Positions 51,411-59,450 of a stretch of DNA of 64,000 bases are shown here, in pieces; within the stretch, counting starts at the first letter, position 1; the number at the start of each line of letters is the position of its first letter. The position numbers and the translations under genes were made by a program. The notes beneath the pieces were generated by a model. It made no database searches. It saw only the letters and a program-made list of their open reading frames with translations, and was not told the DNA's origin. The DNA comes from WHSW01 sp963846565 (GTDB taxonomy: Bacteria > Actinomycetota > Thermoleophilia > Solirubrobacterales > 70-9), in contig CAWJWL010000005.1 in NCBI GenBank assembly GCA_963846565.1, forward strand, positions 1 to 64,000, in the 5' to 3' direction.

Positions 51411-51499
51411 GGAGGGGTGGCAGAGCGGTTGAATGCGGCAGCCTTGAAAGCTGTTGACCGGGTTCTCCCGGTCCGTGGGTTCGAATCCCACCCCCTCCG
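51411..51499 (+). tRNA. tRNA-Ser (anticodon TGA)
   Basis: An 89-nt class II tRNA. Acceptor arms GGAGGGG and CCCCTCC pair fully, with discriminator G. The anticodon loop CTTGAAA gives TGA, which reads UCA and other UCN codons. A long variable arm and GTTCGAATC T loop are present. It shares acceptor and D-arm sequence with tRNA-Ser(CGA) at 8418. Confidence 0.95.
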
Positions 51500-51518
51500 C
51501 TTCGCGCACCGGGGGGCG

Positions 51519-51560
51519 AAACGTCCCTTCCGCCCCCCTATAGGAGGGTGTGAAGGACGC
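51519..51560. repeat. hairpin repeat A before AbiEi/DUF559 gene
   Basis: A 42-base segment starting AAACGTCCC that matches 52419-52460 at about 30 of 42 positions. It contains the dyad CCTATAGG flanked by C and G runs, so it folds on itself. It covers AGGAGGG and the GTG start of the gene, placing the ribosome binding site in the hairpin arm. A separate GC-rich hairpin (51511-51518 with 51531-51538) overlaps it and can end tRNA-Ser transcription. Confidence 0.6.
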
Positions 51561-52443
51561 TCGCGTCGCAGAGCTGGCCGGCCGGCAGTTCAACCGGATC
51601 GCACATCGCCAGCTGCTTCGGCTCGGATTGAGCCTCACCGCGATCGAGCACCGGCTGAGAGCGCGCCGACTGGTGATCGTCGAGCACGGCGTTTATGCCG
51701 TGGCCCCCGTACTCGAGCACGACGAGTGGGGACGGTGGATGGGCGCGACCCTGACGGCTCCGGAGACCTTTCTCAGCCGGACGAGCGCGGCCGCCGCATA
51801 CGGCTTCTGGTCGGTGCCACGGCGGTTCGAGACGGTCACCCGTCCTGGGAACGGCGGCCCTCGCCGCCATGGCGGCCTGCTCGTGTATCGCAGCGCGACC
51901 CTCGAGGGGGACTGCGAGGACCTGAATGGGATCCCGATCACCTCGGTCCCGCGCACGTTGCTCGACCTGGCGAACAAGCTCAGCATGCCTGCGCTCGCCC
52001 GGGCGTTGCGCGAGGCCGTCCGCCTGAAGCTGACGACGATCGACGAGCTCGCCGAGTACGTCGGCGCACGCATTCACCGCCGTGGGGCGCGCAAGCTCAT
52101 GTCCTGCGTCGCTCGGTATTCCGGCCTGCCGCTGGAACGCGCACGCAGCGGCGCGGAGGTCCGTGCGATCGAGATCCTCCGTGAGGCCGGCCGCCCGTTG
52201 CCGAAACTGAACATCCGGATCGCGGGAGAAGAGGCCGACCTCAGTTGGCGCGACAGGAGACTGATCGTCGAGATCGACGGCGGGCCGTTTCACCTCGACG
52301 TCGGCGAGGACGCCCGCAAGGAGGCCCGCTGGAAGGGCGCGGGATGGACCGTCCGCCGCCTGCCCTCCGACGCCGTTTACGAGCGGCCGAGCCGCCTCCT
52401 CGCCATCACCCCAGCCTCAAACGTCCCGAACGCCCCCGGATAG
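51550..52443 (+). CDS. AbiEi-type winged helix and DUF559 nuclease-like protein
   Basis: A 297-residue protein. Residues 1 to about 50 resemble the AbiEi antitoxin DNA-binding domain (QLLRLGLSLTAIEHRLRARR then LVIVEHGVYAVAP). The middle contains ITSVPRTLLDLAN, typical of AbiEi-like proteins. The C-terminal part (EEADLSWRDRRLIVEIDGGP then FHLD) is a DUF559/Vsr-like PD-(D/E)xK fold with the acidic residues kept. The cognate nucleotidyltransferase toxin (AbiEii) is absent. GTG 51550 lies only 2 bases after AGGAGG, an unusually tight spacing inside a hairpin. It sits 50 bases after tRNA-Ser(TGA). Confidence 0.75.
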   Translation: MKDARVAELAGRQFNRIAHRQLLRLGLSLTAIEHRLRARRLVIVEHGVYAVAPVLEHDEWGRWMGATLTAPETFLSRTSAAAAYGFWSVPRRFETVTRPGNGGPRRHGGLLVYRSATLEGDCEDLNGIPITSVPRTLLDLANKLSMPALARALREAVRLKLTTIDELAEYVGARIHRRGARKLMSCVARYSGLPLERARSGAEVRAIEILREAGRPLPKLNIRIAGEEADLSWRDRRLIVEIDGGPFHLDVGEDARKEARWKGAGWTVRRLPSDAVYERPSRLLAITPASNVPNAPG

Positions 52444-52462
52444 CGGGGTGTTTGGGACGTTT
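52419..52462 (+). terminator. hairpin repeat B, terminator of AbiEi/DUF559 gene
   Basis: Eighteen-base arms (AAACGTCCCGAACGCCCC with GGGGTGTTTGGGACGTTT) pair with two G-U wobbles around an 8-base loop that includes the stop codon region. It ends in TTT. It is homologous to repeat A at the gene start. Confidence 0.8.
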
Positions 52463-52524
52463 GGCGCGTCGCATGAACTCGCCCAGGAACGCAACCGGGG
52501 CGCGGCTAGCTTGTTCAAGAGGCG

Positions 52525-53688
52525 ATGGGACGGCGAGCGATCGTGGGGCTGTGCGTGGCGACGTTGTGCGCCCTCGCCGTCGTTCCGGCTTCGGCCGCCG
52601 CCCTGCCGAAGGGCCATACCTACGAGCCCAAGAACGGCAAGGCCTACCACGGCGTCTCCGACACGGGCGCCGTCGCCGACTTCCTCGGGTTCACCGAGCA
52701 GGTCGGCGCCCATCCCGCCCTCCTGCAGGAGTTCTTCCACTGGGACGTCCCGCTGACCACCGGCGCCTTCGCGCGCTGGGCCGAGACCGATACGCGTGGC
52801 GTACTCAGCCTCTCGACCACACCCGGCGACGGGAGCGAGCGGATCACGCCGCGCCAGATCGCCAAGGGGGTCGGCGACCGCTACATCCTCCGCAACGCGC
52901 GGACGATCGAGGAGGCGGGCCAGACGGTCTACATCCGGCTGATGGCCGAGATGAACGGGCACTGGAACGCCTACAGCGCCTACAACGCCGACGGCAGCGC
53001 GCGCCGCAACGGGCACTCGACCTACTGGTTCAAGCGCGCATGGCGCCGGTTCACGCTGCTTTCGCGCGGCGGATCGCGCCGCGATCTCAACCGCGCGCTC
53101 GTCCGGATGAAGCTGCCGCGGATCCTCGGCGCCTCCTCGCAGGACGATCCGATCTACGAGGGTGGTCCCGAGGGCATCCCGCTGCCGGTGCCGGAGCAGC
53201 TCCCGCAGCCGCGGGTGTCGATGATGTGGGTGCCGCAGAGCTTCGGCTCGCCCAACATCGCCGGCAACCAGCCCAGGGATTACTGGCCCGGGGGCAGGTA
53301 CGTCGACTGGGTCGGGATCGACATCTACTCGAAGTTCGCCGGCGCCTTCGACGAGGGCAAGGCCTTCTTCAACGAGTACCGCAAGCGGCCCTTCGTGATC
53401 GGCGAGTACGGGCCATGGGACAACGATTACGCGGGCGCCTTCACCCGCTCGCTGTTCGAGTGGGCCGAGGCCCACAACCGGGTGAAGATGCTCCTGTACT
53501 ACCGCGACTTCGGCGCCGGCAACCTCTACGAGCTCGGCTACTACCCCGGCGCGCAGGACGTTCTGCGTGCGCGCCTCGACGACCCCCGCTGGGTCGAGTT
53601 TGCCCCGGGCGCGGCCGCGATCCCCGACCCGCCCGCGCCCCCCGCCCCCGAGCGGCTGGCCCCGAACCCGGCGGGAAACCTGCCCTAG
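52525..53688 (+). CDS. secreted GH26-like glycoside hydrolase
   Basis: A 387-residue exported protein with a signal peptide (to about residue 26). The TIM-barrel has VYIRLMAEMNGHW with the acid/base Glu142, VDWVGIDIYSKF, and RPFVIGEYGPWDND with the nucleophile Glu294, as in beta-mannanases and related GH26 enzymes. A Pro-rich tail (PAPPAPERLAP) ends the protein. It would cut an extracellular beta-linked polysaccharide. It lies between a terminator hairpin and a small hypothetical gene. Confidence 0.78.
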   Translation: MGRRAIVGLCVATLCALAVVPASAAALPKGHTYEPKNGKAYHGVSDTGAVADFLGFTEQVGAHPALLQEFFHWDVPLTTGAFARWAETDTRGVLSLSTTPGDGSERITPRQIAKGVGDRYILRNARTIEEAGQTVYIRLMAEMNGHWNAYSAYNADGSARRNGHSTYWFKRAWRRFTLLSRGGSRRDLNRALVRMKLPRILGASSQDDPIYEGGPEGIPLPVPEQLPQPRVSMMWVPQSFGSPNIAGNQPRDYWPGGRYVDWVGIDIYSKFAGAFDEGKAFFNEYRKRPFVIGEYGPWDNDYAGAFTRSLFEWAEAHNRVKMLLYYRDFGAGNLYELGYYPGAQDVLRARLDDPRWVEFAPGAAAIPDPPAPPAPERLAPNPAGNLP

Positions 53689-53745
53689 TAGGCTCGCCGC
53701 ACGAGGGGCCGCGACGGGCGGACCCGGATGAGAAGGGGAGAGCGC

Positions 53746-54123
53746 ATGGGCTTCATGGACAAGTTCAAGGACGCCGCGAAGCAGGCCGGCGAGGGCGCCA
53801 AACGGATGGGCGAGGCGGCCAAAGAGGGGTCGGACCCGCGCAACATCAGCACCGCCAACGACGCGAACCGGATCGGCAGCCAGGGCATCGAGACGAAGGC
53901 GATCCTGACGTCGCTGACCGCACAGGGCGGGAAGAAGCTCGGCGGCGGGACCGAGTACGTGCTCGAGCTCGAGGTGCAGCCAGAGGGCGGCGCGCCCTAT
54001 CCGGCCACGATCACCCAGCAGCTGATCGAAGCCTCAGCGCAGCACTACGAGAACAACATCGGCGGCGAGGTCAAGGTCAAGGTCGATCCGGCGGATCCGA
54101 ACAAGATGGTCCTCTGGGGCTGA
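53746..54123 (+). CDS. conserved hypothetical protein
   Basis: A 125-residue soluble protein. A Lys/Ala-rich amphipathic helix at the start (MGFMDKFKDAAKQAGEGAKR) precedes a beta-rich part (TKAILTSLTAQGGKKLGGGT, then YVLELEVQPEGGAPYPATI) and ends in EVKVKVDPADPNKMVLWG. The last block resembles the end of small actinobacterial proteins of unknown function that describe a beta-sandwich. AGGGGAGA stands before ATG 53746. No signal peptide. Role unknown. Confidence 0.65.
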   Translation: MGFMDKFKDAAKQAGEGAKRMGEAAKEGSDPRNISTANDANRIGSQGIETKAILTSLTAQGGKKLGGGTEYVLELEVQPEGGAPYPATITQQLIEASAQHYENNIGGEVKVKVDPADPNKMVLWG

Positions 54124-54159
54124 CCCGGATGCCCGCTTTCGACGCCGGCTGAGCCCGGC

Positions 54160-55335
54160 TCACCGGTTGCGGAGGATCGTCAGCGTCGACGAGTTCGAGT
54201 TGGCGACCGCGATGTCGATGTCCGCGTCGCCGTCGAAGTCGCCCAAGGCGAGATCGCTGGGGAAGAGACCGGTCGGCTCGGGCGGTGCGACGGTCGTGAA
54301 GTTCGCGGCCGCGTTGTTGCGCAGGATCGAGACCGTGTTCGCCCCGCGGTTTGCCGTCGCCAGGTCCTGGTCGCCGTCGAGATCGAAGTCGGCGGCGCCG
54401 ATGTCGAGCGGCGTGGCGCCGACCGGCTCGGGGCTCGAGCCGAAGAGGCCGAAGTTGAGGTTGCCGCGGTTGCGGAAGGTGCTCACCACGCTGTTGCCCT
54501 GATTGGCGACGGCGAGGTCGATCCGATCGTCTCCGTTCAACTCCGCCGCAACGATCGCCTGCGGGAAGGTGCCGTCCGTGAACTCCTGGGGCTGAGTGGT
54601 GAAGTCGCCGCTGCCGTTGTTGGCGAGCACGCTGATGCTGCCGCTCTGCTGGTTCGCGACGGCCAGATCGACGTCGGTGTCGGCGTCGAGATCGGCCGCA
54701 GTGATCGCGACGGGCTTCGTCTGCGCTCGCTCGGGACTGGTCGGGGCCAACGTCAGATTGCCGCTGCCGCTGTTCCTGAGCACGGCGACATTGCCCCGCA
54801 CCGGATCCTCGTGCGCGAGTGCGACGGCGAAGTCCTGATCATCGTCTCCGTCGAGGTCGCCGGCGATTAGATCGGCGGGCACGGAGTTGAACGCTGGTTC
54901 GGCGTCGACGAGCTCCGGGCTCGACGCGGGGATCGAGAAGGTGGCGTTGCCCTTGTTCCTGAGGATCGTGAGCTCGTCGGGGGTCTGCTCGATCGTCGCC
55001 AGGTCGACGTCGCCGTCCCCGTCGACGTCCGCGGACGCGATCGCGTTTGCACCTCCGGTGCCGACGTCGATGCGGCTCGACGCACCCTCGAAGAAGTTGC
55101 CGTTCCCGTTGTTCTTCAGGATCGTCACCTCGCTGAGCGGAAAGCTGACCGCGGCGAGGTCGACGTCCCCGTCGCCATCGAGGTCCGCGGCCGTGACCCC
55201 GGAGGGACCGACGCTGACCGTCTCGGGGCTCGAGGCGGGCTCGGTGAAGGTGGTCGACGCGGCGAGCGCCATGCCGACGAGGCCTCCAAGAACAAGGAGG
55301 AGAGCCGTCCCCGATCCCCAGGCCACCCGTCTCAT
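54160..55335 (-). CDS. secreted FG-GAP/VCBS repeat protein
   Basis: A 391-residue exported protein with a signal peptide ending in ALAAS. Seven repeats of about 45 residues each carry a calcium-binding loop of DxDxDxD type (DLDGDGDVD, DVDGDGDVD, DLDGDDDQD, DLDADTDVD, ELNGDDRID, DFDLDGDQD, DFDGDADID) and the block LAVAN, then SVLRN. This predicts a seven-bladed beta-propeller, a surface binding module. ATG 55335 is used in place of an upstream TTG. It follows a sigma-factor gene by 11 bases, so its expression may be controlled with it. Confidence 0.87.
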   Translation of the reverse strand: MRRVAWGSGTALLLVLGGLVGMALAASTTFTEPASSPETVSVGPSGVTAADLDGDGDVDLAAVSFPLSEVTILKNNGNGNFFEGASSRIDVGTGGANAIASADVDGDGDVDLATIEQTPDELTILRNKGNATFSIPASSPELVDAEPAFNSVPADLIAGDLDGDDDQDFAVALAHEDPVRGNVAVLRNSGSGNLTLAPTSPERAQTKPVAITAADLDADTDVDLAVANQQSGSISVLANNGSGDFTTQPQEFTDGTFPQAIVAAELNGDDRIDLAVANQGNSVVSTFRNRGNLNFGLFGSSPEPVGATPLDIGAADFDLDGDQDLATANRGANTVSILRNNAAANFTTVAPPEPTGLFPSDLALGDFDGDADIDIAVANSNSSTLTILRNR

Positions 55336-55346
55336 CGTCAGCAAGC

Positions 55347-55880
55347 CTATTCGCTGCGCGACCCCCTGCGCAAGCGGGCGCGGCCCTCGGCAAGCGCCCG
55401 GTTGACCTTGGTGTACGTCCAGCCGCAGCGCGAGCAGATCTCCGCGTAGGAGTACCCCTGGGCCTGGAGCACGATCGCGGTGCGCTCGTCCGGCTTCAGC
55501 AGGGCCAGGGCAGCCAGTGCTCCATCGAAGCGCTCGGTCCGCATCACAGCCTCGAGCGGGTCCGGCCCCTCCGCCTCGAGGCGCTCGAGTGAGTCCCGAT
55601 CATCGCCTTCGCGAGGGGGCCGGCTCAGCAGCCGCTCGCGACTTCGTCGGACGGCAAGGGCCTCGTGGCGGGCGACGACCGCCATCCAGGCACCCAGCCG
55701 CCCCGGTGCGACCCGGTCGCCCTTGGTGAGGAGGATCTCGAAGGAGCGCTGCACGGCATCGTCCGCGTCGGCCTCGCACAGAGAGACCCGCCGCGCCGCC
55801 CGGCGGAGCGCGCGGACGTCGAGCTCCCGCAGGCGCGCGAGGGCCCGGGCAGGGTCGCGAGCGACGCTTGCAGGCTCCAC
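55347..55880 (-). CDS. ECF-type RNA polymerase sigma factor
   Basis: A 177-residue sigma factor. Region 2 contains ALRRAARRVSLCEADADDAVQRSFEILLTKG; region 4 contains LLKPDERTAIVLQAQGYSYAEICSRCGWTYTKVNRALAEGR, a helix-turn-helix for the -35 element. No anti-sigma gene is adjacent. The downstream gene in the same operon is a surface propeller protein, an unusual partner. ATG 55880; divergent from the UDP-xylose synthase gene, 59 bases apart. Confidence 0.85.
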   Translation of the reverse strand: MEPASVARDPARALARLRELDVRALRRAARRVSLCEADADDAVQRSFEILLTKGDRVAPGRLGAWMAVVARHEALAVRRSRERLLSRPPREGDDRDSLERLEAEGPDPLEAVMRTERFDGALAALALLKPDERTAIVLQAQGYSYAEICSRCGWTYTKVNRALAEGRARLRRGSRSE

Positions 55881-55939
55881 ATCAGTTTCAAGCCCGCGGG
55901 CGCGTAAGGCGCCCCACCCACCGCTATCCTCGCCCGGCG

Positions 55940-56887
55940 ATGCCGACCACGATCGTCACCGGCGGAGCCGGTTTTCTCGGATCGCACCTCTGCGATCACC
56001 TGCTCGAGCTCAAGCACCGGGTTGTCTGCGTGGACAACCTCGACACGGGCACGCTGCAGAACATCAGGCACCTCCGCTCCGGCGACTTCGTCTTCCTCCA
56101 TCACGACCTGACCGAGCCGCTCTTCCTCGACGAGCCGATCGACTTCGTCTATCACCTCGCCTCCCCCGCGAGCCCGATCGACTACCTGCGCCTGCCGCTG
56201 CACACCCTCAAGGTCGGCTCCTACGGCACCCACCACATGCTCGGGCTGGCGAAGCTCCACCGCGCGCGCTTCGTCCTCGCCTCCACATCGGAGGTCTACG
56301 GCGACCCGCAGGTCCACCCGCAGCCCGAGACCTACTGGGGGCACGTCAACCCGATCGGCCCCCGGGGCGTCTACGACGAGGCGAAGCGCTACGCCGAGGC
56401 GCTGACGATGGCCTACCACCGCCAGCAGGGCCTCGACACGGGGATCGTGCGGACGTTCAACACCTTCGGACCCAGGCTCCGCCCCCACGACGGCCGCGCC
56501 ATCTCCACCTTCCTGCGCCAGGCGCTCCAGGACAAGCCACTGACCGTCTTCGGCGACGGCACCCAGACACGAAGCTTCTGTTACGTCGACGACCAGATTC
56601 GCGGCTACATCGCGATGGCCGAGTCGGACGTCAACGAACCGGTCAACATCGGTAATCCGGAGGAGTTCACCCTGCTCGAGCTCGCGCAGACGGTGATCGA
56701 GGTGACCGAGTCGCGATCGGAGATCGTCTTCGAGGCGCTGCCGACCGACGATCCTCAGGTGCGCCAGCCGGACATCACCCGGGCCAAGCAGCTGCTCGGC
56801 TGGGAGCCCGAGGTCAACCTCCGCGACGGGCTCCGGCGGACGATCGACACCGCCGGCGTCGAGCAGCTCGTCGGCACCGGCGACTGA
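55940..56887 (+). CDS. UDP-glucuronate decarboxylase (UDP-xylose synthase)
   Basis: A 315-residue short-chain dehydrogenase/reductase-type enzyme. GGAGFLGSHLCDHLL binds NAD. STSEVYGDPQVHPQPETYWG, NPIGPRGVYDEAKRYAE (catalytic Tyr-x3-Lys) and GDGTQTRSFCYVDD match the UXS subgroup, which turns UDP-glucuronate into UDP-xylose. It supplies sugar for the two glycosyltransferases encoded next. ATG 55940 starts directly before the NAD-binding strand. Confidence 0.88.
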   Translation: MPTTIVTGGAGFLGSHLCDHLLELKHRVVCVDNLDTGTLQNIRHLRSGDFVFLHHDLTEPLFLDEPIDFVYHLASPASPIDYLRLPLHTLKVGSYGTHHMLGLAKLHRARFVLASTSEVYGDPQVHPQPETYWGHVNPIGPRGVYDEAKRYAEALTMAYHRQQGLDTGIVRTFNTFGPRLRPHDGRAISTFLRQALQDKPLTVFGDGTQTRSFCYVDDQIRGYIAMAESDVNEPVNIGNPEEFTLLELAQTVIEVTESRSEIVFEALPTDDPQVRQPDITRAKQLLGWEPEVNLRDGLRRTIDTAGVEQLVGTGD

Positions 56888-56913
56888 ACGCGGCCGCCGC
56901 CGCGTCGCGCGTC

Positions 56914-58080
56914 TTGCGCGTAGCCCATCTGACCGCGACCTTTCCGCCCTATCCGGGCGGCGCCGGCAACACCGCGTTCCGCTTCGCCCGCGAGCAAGCG
57001 GCGCGCGGCCACGAGGTCGAGGTCTTCACCGCGCCGGCCCCCGGCGCGATCCCGGATCCCGGCGGCGCGATCGTGCATCGGATCGACCCCGTGTTCGCGA
57101 TCGGCAACGCGCCGCTGATCCCCAGCCTCCGCCGGATCGAGGGCTTCGACGTGGTCCACGTCCACTATCCGTTCATCTTCGGCAGCGAGCTGACGCTGCT
57201 CGGGCGAGCGAGGCGATCGCGCCGCCGGCAGGCGCTGCTCGTCCACTACAAGAACCGGCTCGTGGGGGACGGCGGGCGCGGCCTTCTCTTCGGGGCGTAC
57301 GAGCGCACCGTCGCGCCGACCCTGATCCGCGCGGCCGACCGCGTCTGCGTGCTCTCCGCCGACCATGCGCAGTCGGTCTCCTACCTGCGCCGCACCGGCG
57401 AGCGCACGCCGCAGAAGCTGGTCGAGATGCCAAACGGCGTCGACTCCGAGGTCTTCTCCCCCGGCCCGGACTCCTCGCGGCTTCGCGAGCGTCTCGGCAT
57501 CGGGCCCGACGACGTGCTCGCCGCTTTCGTCGCCACGCTCGACCGCGCCCACCACTTCAAGCGCGTCGACCTCGCGATCGAGGCGCTCGCGCGGCTCGGC
57601 GACGAGCGTGTCCACATCGTCGTCGCGGGCGGCGGCGAGCTTCTCGACGGCTTCCGCGCCGAAGCTGCCAGGGCGGGGGTCGGCGAGCGAGTCCACTTCC
57701 TCGGTGCCGTGCCGCACCCGGAGCTGCCGGACCTGCTGCGCGCCAGCGACCTCTTCCTCCTCACCACGGAGCCCCCGGAGTCGTTCGGCATCGTGCTGAT
57801 CGAAGCCATGGCCGCCGGGCTGCCGGTGATCGCCACGGACTACCCGGGGGTTCGCGCGGTGGTCGACGACGAAACCGGGTTGCTTGCCGAGCGCGGCAAC
57901 GCCGCGTCGGTTGCCGCCGCGCTCAGCGAGCTCGTCGCGGCAGGACGTGACCGCCGCGCGGCGATCGGAGCCTCCGGCCGCGCAAAGGCGGAGCGGGCCT
58001 GGAGCTGGCCGAGCCTCGTCGATCGCATGGACGCGGCTTACGCCGGGGCGATTGCGGCCCGAACGGAGAAGACGCGGTGA
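56914..58080 (+). CDS. glycosyltransferase family 4
   Basis: A 388-residue GT-B enzyme. The N-terminal domain opens with RVAHLTATFPPYPGGAGNTAF, the acceptor-side loop of GT4. The C-terminal domain has VATLDRAHHFKRVDLAIEAL, GAVPHPELPDLLRASDLFLL and the nucleotide-sugar motif ESFGIVLIEAMAAGLPVIA, with the E-x7-E pattern. It transfers a sugar from a nucleotide donor, probably to a lipid- or polysaccharide acceptor on the inner membrane face. Start TTG 56914. Its stop overlaps the next start in GTGA, giving a three-gene glycan operon. Confidence 0.87.
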   Translation: MRVAHLTATFPPYPGGAGNTAFRFAREQAARGHEVEVFTAPAPGAIPDPGGAIVHRIDPVFAIGNAPLIPSLRRIEGFDVVHVHYPFIFGSELTLLGRARRSRRRQALLVHYKNRLVGDGGRGLLFGAYERTVAPTLIRAADRVCVLSADHAQSVSYLRRTGERTPQKLVEMPNGVDSEVFSPGPDSSRLRERLGIGPDDVLAAFVATLDRAHHFKRVDLAIEALARLGDERVHIVVAGGGELLDGFRAEAARAGVGERVHFLGAVPHPELPDLLRASDLFLLTTEPPESFGIVLIEAMAAGLPVIATDYPGVRAVVDDETGLLAERGNAASVAAALSELVAAGRDRRAAIGASGRAKAERAWSWPSLVDRMDAAYAGAIAARTEKTR

Positions 58081-59351
58081 ACGCGCCCGGGCGGCGAATC
58101 CTCCTCGTCTCCTACTTCTATCCCCCGAGCCGCGACACCGGCATCCTGCGCCCCGCGGCGATGGCCAAGTGGCTTCGCCGCCTCGGACACGACGTCACCG
58201 TGCTCACCACCTCGGCGTACGGCAGCTCGCCCGACGATGCCGAGGAGAACGTCGTCCGCGCCGCCGACGCGCAGCTCTGGCGCGCCCGCATGCGCGGCGC
58301 CGAACAGGTGGACGCGCTCTTCGATTCGGACCGCTACAGCGGCCGGCCGCACCCGCTCAGCCGCATCCTCGTGCCCGAAGCGCTGGTCGCCGCCTGGGCG
58401 CCGTTCGCGCGCTCGCGCGCCCTGCGACTCAACCGCCAACGGCGCTTCGATTGCGTGATCACGACCTCGCCGCCGGAGTCGGCGCACATGGTCGGCATGG
58501 CCCTGAGGCGCAAAGGCGTGCCGTGGGTCGCCGACGTTCGCGATGCGTGGGCGTTCGAGTCGCTGCGGCCCGAGTACCCGACCGCCATCCAGCGCCGCTT
58601 CGACGGCTGGCTCGAGCGCCGCTGGCTGGGTGCCGCGGACGTCGTCGTCTGCGTCTCCGAGCCTGCGGCGGAGGATCTCCGCGATCGTGGGGTCGCCGAT
58701 CCGGTCGTGATCGAAAACGGGTGGGACCCCGAGAGCGCCCCGCCCCCGAGCGCGGGGTCGGAGAGCCTGCTCGACCGCGAGCGAACGACGCTGCTCTACA
58801 CGGGACGCTTCGGCAGCTACGGGCGGGACCCGCGGCCACTGATCGAGGGGGTCAAGCGCCTTGCGGGCGAATCGCCCGAGGCCGCCGCGCAGCTCGAGCT
58901 CGCGATCGCCGGCCCCTTGAGCGAGGACGAAGCATCGCTCTTCGCCACCGACGTGTCGCCGGCGCGGATCTCCCTCCTCGGCAGCCTCTCCCGCGAGCGA
59001 GCCCTGGCGCTGCAGCAGGAGGCGGACGCCCTTCTCCTCCTCGCCCAGCCGACTCGGACGCAGCTGCTCAACATCAAGGTCTTCGAGTACCTCGCCTCCG
59101 GACGCCCGATCTTCGCCCTGGCCGCCGGCACCGAGGCCGGCCGGATCGCCGAGGAGGTCGGCGGCGAGGCGATCCGGGCCGATGATCCGGTCGCCATCGC
59201 CGACGCGCTTCGCCGCTTGCTCACCGATGGCCTCGAGCCGCCACCGCCCGACGCGCTGGCGCCCTATGTCTACCCCGCGCCGGCCGCACGGATGGCCGCG
59301 ATCGTCGAAGCGGCCGCCGCGTGCGCAACTTGCACGCCCCCTGCGGGTTGA
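58077..59351 (+). CDS. glycosyltransferase, GT4-like
   Basis: A 424-residue GT-B enzyme. ILLVSYFYPPSRDTGILRPA is the family start, CVITTSPPESAHMVGMALRR and VPWVADVRDAWAFES are typical of WcaI/PslH-like glycosyltransferases. LLYTGRFGSYGRDPRPLIEG starts the donor domain and KVFEYLASGRPIFALA closes it. The start GTG 58077 overlaps the previous stop. With the UDP-xylose synthase and the other GT4 it probably builds a xylose-containing surface glycan. The end is followed by a promoter for the repeat protein gene. Confidence 0.83.
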   Translation: MNAPGRRILLVSYFYPPSRDTGILRPAAMAKWLRRLGHDVTVLTTSAYGSSPDDAEENVVRAADAQLWRARMRGAEQVDALFDSDRYSGRPHPLSRILVPEALVAAWAPFARSRALRLNRQRRFDCVITTSPPESAHMVGMALRRKGVPWVADVRDAWAFESLRPEYPTAIQRRFDGWLERRWLGAADVVVCVSEPAAEDLRDRGVADPVVIENGWDPESAPPPSAGSESLLDRERTTLLYTGRFGSYGRDPRPLIEGVKRLAGESPEAAAQLELAIAGPLSEDEASLFATDVSPARISLLGSLSRERALALQQEADALLLLAQPTRTQLLNIKVFEYLASGRPIFALAAGTEAGRIAEEVGGEAIRADDPVAIADALRRLLTDGLEPPPPDALAPYVYPAPAARMAAIVEAAAACATCTPPAG

Positions 59352-59377
59352 CAGTACGGTCGAATCGACCGTAGGAT
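59348..59377 (+). promoter_or_regulatory. promoter of the repeat-protein gene
   Basis: A perfect -35 TTGACA (59348-59353), an 18-base spacer, and -10 TAGGAT (59372-59377; 4 of 6 consensus). The -35 overlaps the stop codon of the preceding glycosyltransferase gene. A 19-bp perfect palindrome fills the spacer. The start codon follows about 74 bases after the -10. Confidence 0.65.
59355..59373. promoter_or_regulatory. perfect 19-bp palindrome, putative operator
   Basis: TACGGTCGA, a central A, and TCGACCGTA form a perfect inverted repeat located between the -35 and -10 hexamers. A repressor bound here would block RNA polymerase. A terminator role for the preceding gene is possible but no T-run follows. 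Confidence 0.6.
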
Positions 59378-59450
59378 TCGGTGTCTCAGCGGACACCTCA
59401 GCCCAAAGGGGGGCCGGTGGGCCGCACAACCATCAAGTGGGAGGTACTCA

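Noticed and set aside
51511..51538. GC-rich hairpin after tRNA-Ser(TGA) as a separate feature
   Set aside because: It overlaps repeat A and competes with it for pairing. It is mentioned within repeat A because the two structures cannot be separated from sequence alone.
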